A DNA stretch of 64,000 bases from Planctomycetota bacterium (GCA_022600195.1 JAHZKX010000059.1:124001-188000), one strand, 5' to 3'. Counted from the first letter of the stretch, positions 1 to 8,939 are shown. Program-made: numbers and translations. Notes: generated from the letters alone by a model not told the origin.

Positions 1-1160
1 CCTGTCTCAGACTCAGAAATCTGTATCGCGAATTGAGCCAACAGAATCGTGAGCTCAATATTTCTTCGCCGCAGCGGACGCTGAATCAGCTTCAGGAGCG
101 CGTCGGAGTGATTCTCCAGCGTTGTCGACTTTATCTGGATTCAACTCCCTGCCATCCGCTTTCGCAGGAGCAATTACCGATTCTGGAACGAATTCTCAAT
201 TCGGTTCAGGAGGAGCAGCAATACATCAGACAGCAACTGTTACTCACTCAGACCTCGTTACATTATCTCAAGCAGTTGCAGGAAGCATCACAGGAAATCT
301 GGACGAAGCCCTATTGCAATCCGAATTATTTATTGAATCTGTTGCGGAAAATAGAAATTGATGACCTGCATCTAAGACATCCTGGTGAGTTACTCTTTAT
401 TTCGCTGGATGATTTCGTCGGTGTTGCGAATCTACAATTCCCCGGTACCGATCTGACAGTTTATGCGCGCGGTCTGGAGACAGCCCGTTTGATTCACTTC
501 GTCAGTCGACAGCACACAGAGTGGCAGGAAAATCGTGATCTATTATTAATGGCGGGTTTACTGCATGATTTTGGCTGGTTGATGTTAAAGCAGGAAGAAA
601 CAGACACAACCGTTGATCAAAATCTCAGTCTGGCTGAACAGGCTGAACACCCCGTGGTAGGTGCCGCCCTGCTGGGAGGGTTGCGTGGTTTTTCCGGTGA
701 CTCTTACCTTTCTGAAGTGGTTTCTCAACATCACGAGCGGCTGGATGGTACGGGGTATCCCCGTCGATTGCATACCCACTCATTGAGTGAGCATTCAAGA
801 AGGTTCGCTGTGATCTGTCGATTTCTGGAACTGAAAAACAGTCGCCGGGAATTAACGGGTGACGGACTTCGAACCTATGACATTGAAGAAATCGCTTTTG
901 CGGCAGCATTGCAACTCTACCGGGAAATGAAGCGTAGTGAATGGGATGAAACGGCTGTCACGCAGATTTTGTCGGCTCTCGACCCGGATTTGCAGGAGGA
1001 ATTGAGGCTTTCCGATCAGCAGAATGATCTCTTTTCGCTCAGACGGTTTCAGCACTATCGACGGGATGAAGCACATCTGCATCTGAAACAGCCACACATT
1101 CATCCCGGCTCCCCTTCTGCTGTGACCAGGACCTTAACTGATAGTCAACGTGAGCCATGA
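1..1160 (+). CDS. HD-GYP-like metal-dependent phosphohydrolase domain protein (5' end outside window)
   Basis: The frame is already open at base 3, so the true start lies left of the window; the first internal start-like codon is a TTG at 33. Counting from that TTG, a glutamine-rich helical region (about 15-95) precedes an HD-type domain: LLHDFG (HD at 178-179), HP at 206-207, HHERLDGTGYP (233-243). These match the first half of HD-GYP cyclic-di-GMP phosphodiesterases. The later aspartate motif (usually like VADxFDAL) reads AVICRFLELKN, so a metal ligand seems missing and activity is uncertain. It overlaps the next gene by ATGA, suggesting translational coupling. Family assignment is confident; enzymatic role is inferred. 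Confidence 0.75.
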   Translation, partial: CLRLRNLYRELSQQNRELNISSPQRTLNQLQERVGVILQRCRLYLDSTPCHPLSQEQLPILERILNSVQEEQQYIRQQLLLTQTSLHYLKQLQEASQEIWTKPYCNPNYLLNLLRKIEIDDLHLRHPGELLFISLDDFVGVANLQFPGTDLTVYARGLETARLIHFVSRQHTEWQENRDLLLMAGLLHDFGWLMLKQEETDTTVDQNLSLAEQAEHPVVGAALLGGLRGFSGDSYLSEVVSQHHERLDGTGYPRRLHTHSLSEHSRRFAVICRFLELKNSRRELTGDGLRTYDIEEIAFAAALQLYREMKRSEWDETAVTQILSALDPDLQEELRLSDQQNDLFSLRRFQHYRRDEAHLHLKQPHIHPGSPSAVTRTLTDSQREP

Positions 1161-1921
1161 CGAGCAAAAACAATTCTCAAAATGAGATGGCTCTGGACTA
1201 TGACAGTTATTGGTCCGAAGCCCGCCAGCCGCTGGTCTGTCTGGTATTTCTTGCGCCTTTACTGGTCATCTATGAGTGGGGTGTGCTCTCGATAGGGGGC
1301 AGTCAACCGGAGTTGATTCGCAATGGTGCGGATTATTGGATGCGCAGCTGGTTATCTCAACTGGGTTTCACGCAGACGTTTCTTCTGCCTGCATTGATTG
1401 TGGGAACTCTGTTGATGTGGCACATCTTGTGTAAACATCCCTGGAAAATATCCGGTGAGACATTGATCGGGATGTTTGCGGAAAGTCTGCTGTTTGCCTT
1501 TTGTCTGATCGTGCTGGGACAGGTACAGGATCTTGCTTTTCAGCAATTGCCGAATCAGACGTTGATGTTTATCGAGCGTGAATCTGCCTCGCGTGTTGTC
1601 AGTTTTGTGGGCGCCGGCGTTTATGAGGAAGTCATGTTTCGTCTGCTTCTGCTTCCACTGTGTTATCTGCTGTTTCGAGGTATGCTGTTTCAGGTGCGCT
1701 GGTCTGCCATCCTGGCGATTATTTCCACCAGCCTGATTTTTTCTTCGGCCCATTACATCGGTGCCTCAGGCGATCAGTTTTCCCTCTTTAGTTTCACATT
1801 TCGCACAGTGGCGGGCCTGTTTTTTGCGGGTCTGTTTTTTCTGCGTGGATTTGGAATCACAGTTGGCGCGCACGCGACCTACGATATCATCGTGGGAGTC
1901 ATGCTGGAAACCAGTGCCTGA
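1157..1921 (+). CDS. CPBP-family intramembrane glutamic protease
   Basis: A 254-residue polytopic membrane protein with the three CPBP (Abi/Rce1-like) motifs: EEVMFR at 157-162, FSSAH ending at H199, and GAHATYD at 238-243. Hydrophobic helices occur around 25-45, 73-92, 104-122, 163-180, 184-198 and 213-230. Members of this family cleave or process membrane-embedded substrates, including prenylated proteins, bacteriocin-related peptides and anti-sigma factors. The ATG overlaps the stop of the HD-GYP-like gene (ATGA), so the two are probably co-translated. The substrate cannot be told from sequence. Confidence 0.85.
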   Translation: MTSKNNSQNEMALDYDSYWSEARQPLVCLVFLAPLLVIYEWGVLSIGGSQPELIRNGADYWMRSWLSQLGFTQTFLLPALIVGTLLMWHILCKHPWKISGETLIGMFAESLLFAFCLIVLGQVQDLAFQQLPNQTLMFIERESASRVVSFVGAGVYEEVMFRLLLLPLCYLLFRGMLFQVRWSAILAIISTSLIFSSAHYIGASGDQFSLFSFTFRTVAGLFFAGLFFLRGFGITVGAHATYDIIVGVMLETSA

Positions 1922-1950
1922 AGCAGTTTTTGCGAAACGGTAGCGGACTC

Positions 1951-2619
1951 TTACCAGAAGCGATAGTAACTGCCCCGACCGTATCCGACATTGTATCCGG
2001 ATTGAAAGACAATGCTGCCATACAGAGTCGGGCGATAAGGCCAGACCCCATTGTAAGGTCCATAAAAACTGCCGTAATAGCCAGGGTAGTAGGACCAGGG
2101 AGAGGCATAATACCCTGTGCTGTAGGGAACATAACTTCCCAGCATGGGAGTATAGCTACCCCAATAGGGAGCATAAGAGTTGAGATATCCGCCTCCTGAA
2201 TAAGGCGAGCAGTAGCAGGATGAATACGAATTCCAGGCGTTACAAATTGGTCTGGAATAGAAAGTATTGTAGCGGTATGTGGAATATCTGGCAGCCAGAG
2301 GGTAACTGTAAAAACCATAATAGTTTGGTCGGTAATATCGGAAGCCTGCGGCTGCCGCGTAGGGACGATACCGATAATTATAACGCCTGGCACCATAACC
2401 GTAGTAAGTAGAATAACGGTTTCTGGAATAGCCGGTTGAATAGCGGTAGGCAGAGTGACTGCGATAGCGTCTATAGGCAGAAGAAGAGTAGGGACTTCGA
2501 TACCTGGTAACTGATCGGGAAACGGAATAGGGGCGTGCAGCTGATGCGGCAGAAAGTTCCATACTCGCCAGAGCGCACAAGCACAAACAGATTCGTGTGA
2601 AAGATCGTAATGTCAACAT
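1951..2619 (-). CDS. Tyrosine-rich secreted protein
   Basis: I chose the ATG at 2619 (an upstream in-frame start exists at 2670) because a typical signal peptide begins there, MLTLRSFTRICLCL..., with cleavage likely after SAASA, and GATAGG lies just upstream. The mature part of about 190 residues is about one quarter tyrosine, with many arginines and serines in its first third (motifs such as RYRSPYSSSAYRRYRS) and glycine, proline and tyrosine in its second half (SYYPGYYGSFYGPY). Only a few cysteines are present (one CYC). No catalytic family is recognisable. Low complexity suggests a structural cell-surface or matrix protein, possibly cross-linked through tyrosines; that is inference. Confidence 0.6.
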   Translation of the reverse strand: MLTLRSFTRICLCLCALASMELSAASAARPYSVSRSVTRYRSPYSSSAYRRYRSHSAYRYSTGYSRNRYSTYYGYGARRYNYRYRPYAAAAGFRYYRPNYYGFYSYPLAARYSTYRYNTFYSRPICNAWNSYSSCYCSPYSGGGYLNSYAPYWGSYTPMLGSYVPYSTGYYASPWSYYPGYYGSFYGPYNGVWPYRPTLYGSIVFQSGYNVGYGRGSYYRFW

Positions 2620-2694
2620 TTGACTGCCTATCATGATTTTCGGTTTCCCGTCATCCATGACGTTGATCAATTCATCCCAATAATTGAGACTCTG

Positions 2695-3237
2695 TTAGAA
2701 TTCAAATAGTGACTGTGTTTTCACAACTGCTAATTCATCAGGAAACGTATGGAACGCATGAATCAGCAGGCTGGACTGATTGGCTTCAAAATCAATTATG
2801 CTCAATGCGCCGGGAGCGAGTCGGCTTTCGGAGACAAAATGATAAGACAGATCTGCCCGTTGTGAATCCATCAAATATTCTTCATGTACATTTTTAAAAA
2901 TGACGTAATCCAGTTCTTCCAGTTGGTAGCTGACCTGATAATACAGATCGGGATCGAGTTGTACCGATTCCGAACGACAACCACGAACCGGCTTTTCCAG
3001 TAAACGCTTCTGACTGGGAAGTGGGTTTTGAAACGACGTCAGTATTTCACAAAACGATTTCCCCTTGTGCTGGATGCTGGCAATGTGTCCTGTTTCACAA
3101 ATACGCAAAGTGGCAGAAAAGTTTTTCTTTTGCACTTCAGCAGTAGCACAAGTCGTATACAGTTCCGGGTGAATGGAACGCCCAATTAAGCGAAAGATCA
3201 AATCGTTTACTTTCGGTCTGGCAGAGTGGACATTCAT
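2695..3237 (-). CDS. Hypothetical protein, probable DUF2617 family
   Basis: About 180 residues with no signal peptide or membrane segment. ATG 3237 is preferred; the further upstream in-frame start at 3252 is TTG. The N-terminal stretch ARPKVNDLIFRLIGRSIHPE resembles what I remember of DUF2617 proteins of planctomycetes and actinobacteria (RP..xxLxFxLxGRxxHPEL). I cannot confirm this without a profile search. The rest alternates beta strands (SATLRICETGHIASI; DLYYQVSYQLEELDYVIF) and ends in hydrophobic strands. Function is unknown. It follows the tyrosine-rich gene's start by about 75 bases on the same strand, so co-transcription is possible. Confidence 0.6.
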   Translation of the reverse strand: MNVHSARPKVNDLIFRLIGRSIHPELYTTCATAEVQKKNFSATLRICETGHIASIQHKGKSFCEILTSFQNPLPSQKRLLEKPVRGCRSESVQLDPDLYYQVSYQLEELDYVIFKNVHEEYLMDSQRADLSYHFVSESRLAPGALSIIDFEANQSSLLIHAFHTFPDELAVVKTQSLFEF

Positions 3238-3591
3238 TTCCGGGAAATCCAAATAGATGGAACTTGATAATATATAAATACTTACTGATTTATGGCCTGG
3301 ATGTTTTGAGTCGGAAATCCAGTTATTGCCATCAATCTCATTTTCGATTCTAAGCGATCAACGGACCAATTCCAAACATGGTTCTGCAAGAATTTCAAAG
3401 TCCTCATCTATTTTAGAGAACGATCATATTTGGATTGACTTTGGGGAGCGATGACAGCAGGCAGTTTGCTTTTGAGATAGAGCGGTAATTCCCCATCAGA
3501 TGAAAAAGAAAGTCTGCCGGGAAAATTGCCGGATCGAGATTATAAATACCGGTCAACGAAACTTTTTAGTATGTTTGTTTGACAAAGCCGA
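3238..3591. other. Intergenic region, nothing recognised
   Basis: About 350 bases between two minus-strand genes. The DNA is AT-rich just upstream of the DUF2617-like gene (ATATATAAATA near 3272-3283), which could hold its promoter. I see no RNA gene, clear terminator or repeat. Confidence 0.4.
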
Positions 3592-4521
3592 TTATTGTTT
3601 GTCTCTGGCATTAAACAGCAGATGTTGACCATCGGGGGTGAAGCTGATGTCGCCGTTGATGTTTCCATCGACTGTGATCTTTAGTGGCTCGGGCGCTTTG
3701 TCATCTGCAGGATTGAATTTGAGAAGTTTTCGCGGCTGAGTGTCGGAGCCAAAAACGATCATGCCTCCCTGGGGATGCCAGGCCATGTCTTGATAGGTAG
3801 AGGCTTTGCTTTTGTAATGTACCTTAAATCCATCGTTCATGCCCGCCACATTCACTGTGGCGACTTCAAAAGTTTTGTCTTCTGCTTTTCGTCCCAGGAA
3901 ACAGAGCCAGTTGCTGTCGGGTGACCAGGTTGAATTCCAGTAGATGGAGGAGTAGGGGCTTTCGCCTTCCGGGAAAACGTCTGTTTTCGTCTCTTCAATC
4001 AAATCGTAAATCCGGAAATTGGCATTCCTGCCGTTGCGAACGGTATACGCAATTTTTCTGCCATCCGGTGACCATTGCGCTCCCCAGCCCCCGGCTTCTA
4101 TCATTTTTCGATTGGAACCGTCGGTGTTCATGATTGCCACACCGTAGGGGGAAGGTTGAGAAAATGCAATGCGATTTCCTCCGGGCGACCAGCTGGGCAT
4201 GGCGCCAGGTCCCAGAACTTTAAAGTCAGTACCATCCGCATCGACAACCATAATCTGCACATTCGAGAAACTCTCCCCCTCCTGTGATTTCCAGCCATCG
4301 AAGGCCAGTTTCGTGCCGTCAGGCGAGAAGGCAGGGGAACCGGTGTTGAAGTAATTTTCTGCTACAAAGAAGACCTTGGGGTTTTCTCCTTCCGGGGTGC
4401 CTATGTAAAACCGGGTGCGTTTGACTTTTGGTTTCTCGTCTGCGACGAGCAGGGTGCTCTGTGCATTGAAAAAAATAAAACAGGTCACACAATACAAACC
4501 AGCTAGCACGAGTTGTCGCAT
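3592..4521 (-). CDS. Secreted TolB/WD40-like beta-propeller protein
   Basis: The start is placed at ATG 4521, 14 codons inside the longest frame, because GAGGAAGAGGG sits just upstream and the signal peptide MRQLVLAGLYCVTCFIFF starts here. The protein is about 309 residues. It contains at least four PD40-type repeats with signatures such as AFSPDGTKLAFDG, SWSPGGNRIAFSQP, QWSPDGRKIAYTV, TWSPDSNWLCFLG and SFTPDGQHLLFNA. Such propellers bind proteins or glycans in the periplasm. No catalytic domain is fused, so it is a lone propeller. Role unknown. Confidence 0.8.
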   Translation of the reverse strand: MRQLVLAGLYCVTCFIFFNAQSTLLVADEKPKVKRTRFYIGTPEGENPKVFFVAENYFNTGSPAFSPDGTKLAFDGWKSQEGESFSNVQIMVVDADGTDFKVLGPGAMPSWSPGGNRIAFSQPSPYGVAIMNTDGSNRKMIEAGGWGAQWSPDGRKIAYTVRNGRNANFRIYDLIEETKTDVFPEGESPYSSIYWNSTWSPDSNWLCFLGRKAEDKTFEVATVNVAGMNDGFKVHYKSKASTYQDMAWHPQGGMIVFGSDTQPRKLLKFNPADDKAPEPLKITVDGNINGDISFTPDGQHLLFNARDKQ

Positions 4522-4841
4522 GGCAAACCCTCTTCCTCGATATGAAATGGACTTCGATTGCATCTTGTATCGTTGTTATAACATTTAGGAAATTGAGTTG
4601 AAAGGAAAAACTAAGACGAGTGAGGTCGATCGTGAAGTCCCTGTCATATGTCCCAGGGCTGATGGAGTAGTCTCGTGAAGTTTACAATATCAAATTCCTG
4701 ACTAAGTCATGATTTTAAATAGTTTTGGATAAACAGGTCAGATCGCCTTGAGGTCTGAAACTGATCAAAGTAATTTGATATGTATAAGGCCTTCCTGTAG
4801 ACGAAGTTTGCCTTTTCGTTTTTCCATTCAGGAGCAACTCG

Positions 4842-5414
4842 ATGAAGAATCCCAGTTTTGTCAATCGCGAGCTAATCTGTACGACCTTTATTGTGCTGGC
4901 CGTGAGTGGGTTGGCCGTGTGGGCCGCTAACACCAAAACTGTTCCGGAAGCTGAGTTTGCAAAATCGACGGTCGACTTTGGGATTGTAGTCAGCGACCTT
5001 GAGAAGTCGCGCAATTTTTATAAGAACGCACTGGGATTAAAAGAACGTGATGCGTTTGAAGTGACTCCCGCAATGGGTGCTGACTCCGGTCTTTCGGATA
5101 ATCTGGCGTTCAAAGTGTATCCGATGGTGCTGGAAGACGAGAGCACTGCCACCAATGTGAAGCTGATGCAGTTTAAAGAGGCCCCCGGTAAGAAGGTGGA
5201 TAATTCCTTCATCCACTCTTCTTTAGGTGTGAGCTATTTGACGATTTATGTGAAAGACACCACCGCAGCATTGGCGCGAGCCAAAGCCTATGGCGTGGAA
5301 CCGATCGCCAAAGGTCCCATTGCGTTGCCGAAAGGATTTCCCCAGGGGATTTATCTGACGCTCCTGCGAGATCCCGATGGGAACCTGATTGAACTGGTAG
5401 GCCCCAAGAAATAG
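4842..5414 (+). CDS. VOC (glyoxalase/dioxygenase fold) protein with N-terminal export signal
   Basis: A 190-residue protein preceded by CAGGAGCAACTCG (GGAG). An N-terminal hydrophobic segment (about 10-28, ending AVWAA) suggests export or anchoring. Residues 43-187 form one VOC module: VDFGIVVSDLEKSRNFYKNA, then a strand-rich core, then YLTIYVKD and LLRDPDGNLIELVG. The VOC fold binds a divalent metal and supports glyoxalase, dioxygenase or resistance functions. The usual first metal histidine is replaced (DFGIVV), while the C-terminal glutamate of LIELVG is present. Substrate unknown. Confidence 0.8.
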   Translation: MKNPSFVNRELICTTFIVLAVSGLAVWAANTKTVPEAEFAKSTVDFGIVVSDLEKSRNFYKNALGLKERDAFEVTPAMGADSGLSDNLAFKVYPMVLEDESTATNVKLMQFKEAPGKKVDNSFIHSSLGVSYLTIYVKDTTAALARAKAYGVEPIAKGPIALPKGFPQGIYLTLLRDPDGNLIELVGPKK

Positions 5415-5440
5415 GTTTGTCACACAGGACACAATTAATA

Positions 5441-5474
5441 AATGATGATGCTCTTTGAGTGTCATCATTTTTTT
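5441..5474 (+). terminator. Intrinsic terminator of the VOC gene
   Basis: AATGATGA (5441-5448) pairs perfectly with TCATCATT (5462-5469); the loop contains a further CTC/GAG pair, and a run of seven T follows to 5474. It lies 27 bases after the VOC stop and overlaps the 3' end of the convergent regulator gene. Confidence 0.7.
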
Positions 5475-6949
5475 GTGTTCATGCCATACTTCTTCATTTT
5501 GTTATACAGGGTAACGCGACTGATTCCTAACGTTTTTGCCGTATTAGTGCGGCTGTAATTATTTTTGAAGAGTGCCTGTTCGATCAGATCTTTTTCCGTG
5601 ACCGCGACCTGATCTCCTAATCGTTCTGAGTCATTTTGTTTCTGGTTGATGATGACAGAAGGATCATTCGTCGGCCCAATTTGTCCCATGAGAATATGAG
5701 AGGGCAGGTTTTCTTTGCGTAACACTCCTTCGCGACAATAAATGACGGCGCGGCGGATCACATTTTCCAGCTCACGCACGTTGCCCGGCCAGGGGTAGGA
5801 ATGCAGGGCTTCCATAAATTCATCGTCAATTGATTCGATGTGAATTTTATGTTTCTTCGACATCTGTCGCACGAAATCATGTGCCAGAGTAATAATGTCG
5901 GCTTTACGTCGTCGTAAGGGAAGTACATCGAATTTCAACATATTCAAACGATAGTAAAGGTCTGGTCGGAATTTCCCCTGTTCAACCAGAGGCTGCAGAT
6001 CCATATTACTGGCGACGACCAGACGTGCCTGATTCACATACGTCTTATTTGAGCCAACCGGTTCAAATTCGCCTGTTTCGATCACACGTAACAGTTTTAC
6101 CTGTTGCTCCGGACCTAAGACATCAATTTCGTCCAGTAGAACAGTCCCTTTGCCTGCAGCCAGGAATTTGCCATCTTTGTCCGCATGGGCACTGGTAAAA
6201 GCACCGCGGACATGGCCAAACAGTTCACTTTCGATCAGATCGTTCGGCAATGCCCCACAGGCAACATTCAAAAACGGTTCATCGCGGCGAGGAGAAACAT
6301 CGTGGACCAATCGGGAGAGGTACGTTTTTCCAGAACCCGTTTCCCCAATCAATAATACTGTCACATCGTGTTGTGCTGCAATTTCCAGTTCATTCAGCAT
6401 GATTTTCATCTCATGTGAATTGGTTTCGAAGCTGCGGGCAATTCCCGATAGTTCAGTCGGGTCTTGTATTTCATGACCGACACTCATTGAGGAAGAATGA
6501 TGCGAGTGCGTCTTAGTTTCTGGAGCGGCTGCATAACTGGATGTCATCGCGAGTGCTTTCGTCGCTACAACTTCTTCTTCCGGATTCAGGCAGGAATCAA
6601 TTTCCAGAAGTAATTCTGCTTCACTGTCAAAGCCCTTGATGAGCAAAATATTATGGCATGTCGCCCGTCGTTCCAGAACCTCGGGACATTCTGCTTCCGA
6701 CAGCATGATGATCTCTGCATCAGGAACCGTTTTCTGAATCAACTCCAGAAGTTGATCTTCCTGATGACCACCAGAGATGAGAAACCGCAGGTCAACCAGA
6801 ATGGAATCAATAGAACGCTCACGACAAACCACATAACAGTCTTCCAGATTGTTACACATTTCCAGGTGGAATGTTTTCCTGAAATGAGCGTGTATCTGCT
6901 GCTGAATCAGAGTGTCATCGGTTACCAAAATCAGAGTGGGAAGTTGCAT
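5465..6949 (-). CDS. Response-regulator receiver / AAA+ / Fis-type sigma-54 activator-like protein
   Basis: Start set at ATG 6949, which begins MQLPTLILVTDD; a longer in-frame start exists at 6991. About 494 residues. The receiver (1-120) keeps the acidic pair D11-D12, phosphoacceptor D53 (LVDLR), S84 and K105. The AAA+ domain has Walker A GETGSGKT at 202-209, Walker B VLLDEID, and the RPDLYYRLN arginine-finger region. The sigma-54 contact loop reads GAFTSA (249-254), not GAFTGA. A Fis helix-turn-helix ends the protein (NTAKTLGISRVTLYNKMKKY). It is an NtrC-type two-component regulator without an adjacent kinase. The altered loop makes sigma-54 dependence uncertain. Confidence 0.85.
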   Translation of the reverse strand: MQLPTLILVTDDTLIQQQIHAHFRKTFHLEMCNNLEDCYVVCRERSIDSILVDLRFLISGGHQEDQLLELIQKTVPDAEIIMLSEAECPEVLERRATCHNILLIKGFDSEAELLLEIDSCLNPEEEVVATKALAMTSSYAAAPETKTHSHHSSSMSVGHEIQDPTELSGIARSFETNSHEMKIMLNELEIAAQHDVTVLLIGETGSGKTYLSRLVHDVSPRRDEPFLNVACGALPNDLIESELFGHVRGAFTSAHADKDGKFLAAGKGTVLLDEIDVLGPEQQVKLLRVIETGEFEPVGSNKTYVNQARLVVASNMDLQPLVEQGKFRPDLYYRLNMLKFDVLPLRRRKADIITLAHDFVRQMSKKHKIHIESIDDEFMEALHSYPWPGNVRELENVIRRAVIYCREGVLRKENLPSHILMGQIGPTNDPSVIINQKQNDSERLGDQVAVTEKDLIEQALFKNNYSRTNTAKTLGISRVTLYNKMKKYGMNTKK

Positions 6950-6989
6950 AGTGGTTTTCTCGATTTCAAAATTCAAAGTGATTTCAATC

Positions 6990-7067
6990 ACAGAAGCAGT
7001 TTGTCCGCCTCAATGATTGATAATGAACCGGTTTCGTCATCTTGTTTGACGAAGTGCTTCTGTTTTT
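6990..7067 (+). other. Nested hairpin region upstream of the NtrC-type regulator
   Basis: ACAGAAGCA (6990-6998) is complementary to TGCTTCTGT (7055-7063), and an inner stem TTCGTCA (7033-7039) / TGACGAA (7047-7053) sits between them. A T run follows on the plus strand (7063-7067). It could be a plus-strand intrinsic terminator or a structured leader for the minus-strand regulator. The rest of the gap to 7381 shows nothing recognisable. Confidence 0.35.
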
Positions 7068-7381
7068 AAACAAATGGAGTGCCAAGCTGTTAACGATTTC
7101 AGGTGCAGAGTCAGTAACTGTTATGCTGGAAAGAGTTTAAAGAAAAGAAATATTGTCAGACCCTGTTGAGTTGATGGGTGAATGATGTGGCAAAAAAACA
7201 TCAAGTGGGGTGCATGTTGATAAAAATCAACAGAAAAACGCTGTATGGGAATGAATTCGAAGTTTCAGACTGATCTCACTGGCAGGAGAGCTTGTGTACT
7301 ATTGGAGGAAGATTTACAGCTTGTTAAACTTCAGAAACGGACAGTCTGTAGATGTTTATTTTCAGCGAGAGGAAAAGTGCA

Positions 7382-8152
7382 GTGGCGAGCTTTGCAGTGA
7401 TCCTGGCAGCAGCCGGTAAGAGTACTCGATTTCAATCCAAGGGGGCGAAGGCACTAGGTTCTGGTCCTCAGAAGAAGCCGTTTATGGATTTGAAAGGGCG
7501 TGCGGTCTGGGTACGTTCTGCCGAGATCTTTTCGAATCGTGAAGATGTGCAGCAGTTGATCATTTCGATTGCTGAGGAGGATATCGAATGGTTCAAAGAG
7601 AAGTTCCGTCCCAATATGGCGTTCATGCAGATTGAAATTGTAGCCGGTGGTCAGGAGCGTTCCGACTCCGTACAAAATGCATTAGCGCGAGTGAAAGCAG
7701 ACATTGATTATGTCGCCATTCATGATGCTGCCCGCCCTTTAATTACAGATAAATGGGTGGGTGAACTTTTTGCTGCTGCGGAAAAATCAGATGCCGTCAT
7801 TCCTGCGATCCGGGTTTCCAGCACCTTAAAACGGGTTGGTAGGGATCGGCGAATTGAGGAAACCGTCGATCGTACCGATCTCTGGGCCGCGCAGACCCCG
7901 CAGGTTTTCAAGCGTCAGTTATTGTTGGATGCCTACGCTCAGCGTGGCGATTTCCAACCCACTGACGAAGCCCAACTGGTTGAACAAATGGGACAGCCGG
8001 TGACGATTGTTGAAGGCTCGCCTCTCAATCAAAAAATCACGACGGCCGCTGATTTTCGGATGGCCGAAGCTCTGGTAAACGCCTTGCCGAAACCGAAAGG
8101 ATTTCAGGCGCTGCACCCCTTTGCCGATGAAGAACCACGCGGTATTTTCTAA
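7382..8152 (+). CDS. ispD: 2-C-methyl-D-erythritol 4-phosphate cytidylyltransferase
   Basis: IspD transfers CMP from CTP to 2-C-methyl-D-erythritol 4-phosphate, the third step of the MEP isoprenoid pathway, in the cytosol. Family signatures are all present: N-terminal CTP-binding FAVILAAAGKSTRF, the GGQERSDSVQNAL motif, HDAARP, and the C-terminal TPQVFKRQLLLDAY, TDEA and EGSPLNQKITTAADF. I prefer the GTG at 7382, preceded by GAGAGG at good spacing; an in-frame ATG at 7352 has no ribosome binding site and would add ten atypical residues. Length of about 256 residues is slightly longer than usual. No other MEP gene is nearby. Confidence 0.92.
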   Translation: MASFAVILAAAGKSTRFQSKGAKALGSGPQKKPFMDLKGRAVWVRSAEIFSNREDVQQLIISIAEEDIEWFKEKFRPNMAFMQIEIVAGGQERSDSVQNALARVKADIDYVAIHDAARPLITDKWVGELFAAAEKSDAVIPAIRVSSTLKRVGRDRRIEETVDRTDLWAAQTPQVFKRQLLLDAYAQRGDFQPTDEAQLVEQMGQPVTIVEGSPLNQKITTAADFRMAEALVNALPKPKGFQALHPFADEEPRGIF

Positions 8153-8330
8153 TCGCGGCTAAAATCGACCGCAGGCAATTTTGAGTTTTTAGACAGAATT
8201 CGGTTCCCGGTCTATTTTTATGTGGGATATTTGCTTGCATTGATATAGGGTGATGAATAGCTAGATTTTTGATCGAGAGACGAATTGTTATTCATACGGT
8301 ACATTCTTTTCAGAGATAAGGGAGACGACC

Positions 8331-8870
8331 ATGAATTCTACCCCCGAAGCTACCGAACCTGCCGAAACGCCTGAACCGGCATCGAAACCAAAAAAACAAA
8401 TCAGTGCGCAGCGTCGAATCATCTCCTGGGTCTTTATTGCCATTCTGCTTGGGGTTGTGGTTCTTGAGTGGAAGGCGAAATCATCACAGGCAAGTACTGT
8501 GAAAGGTCTGGAGGCGGCACTGGAGCAGGTGGGAGACGTGGGAGAAATTCCATTCCAGCAATTTCAAACGATTAAAGTGGGAAATACGTCCGAAGAGATC
8601 GATGAATCGGGTGTACTCTTGAAGATATTTCATTATCGCTGGAATGGTGTCTTCAAAACATACAACTTGCGGTTACTTGTTGACGAAGGGGATATGGTCA
8701 TCGCCTTCGACGAGCGTGCGGGAGGCAAATATGTCAGCAATCTGAGAGCTCTGTCTAGAGAGAATATAGAAGCGCATATACAGAAAGTGAAAAAGGCAGA
8801 CAAGGCAAATGAAGAAGGAAGTCAGGCTGATCCCCAGGCCGAAGCGAGTGGCGAAGCTTCAGAAAAATAA
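8331..8870 (+). CDS. Hypothetical single-pass membrane protein
   Basis: A 179-residue protein with a clear GGGAG ribosome binding site 7 bases before ATG. The first 27 residues are acidic and proline-rich (TPEATEPAETPEPASKP), followed by a basic patch and one membrane helix at about 32-46 (ISWVFIAILLGVVVLEW). A soluble domain of about 90 residues follows (GEIPFQQFQTIKVGNTSEEI to DERAGGKYVSN), then a highly charged tail rich in Glu, Ala and Lys. No family recognised. It stands alone between ispD and the terminator facing ilvD. Confidence 0.65.
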   Translation: MNSTPEATEPAETPEPASKPKKQISAQRRIISWVFIAILLGVVVLEWKAKSSQASTVKGLEAALEQVGDVGEIPFQQFQTIKVGNTSEEIDESGVLLKIFHYRWNGVFKTYNLRLLVDEGDMVIAFDERAGGKYVSNLRALSRENIEAHIQKVKKADKANEEGSQADPQAEASGEASEK

Positions 8871-8901
8871 GGGCTGCAAACTTGTCAGAAGTGATTAAGA
8901 A

Positions 8902-8939
8902 AAAAAGCCCGGGATCAAAGACCTGATGCCGGGCTTTTT
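8902..8939. terminator. Bidirectional intrinsic terminator between convergent genes
   Basis: AAAAAGCCCGG (8902-8912) pairs with CCGGGCTTTTT (8929-8939), giving an 11-bp arm with T runs on both strands. It sits between the hypothetical membrane protein gene (+) and ilvD (-), so it can serve both. Confidence 0.85.

Noticed and set aside
7281..7297. TGGCAGGAGAGCTTGT as a sigma-54 promoter before ispD
   Set aside because: The GC dinucleotide is off by one position from the -12 spacing.
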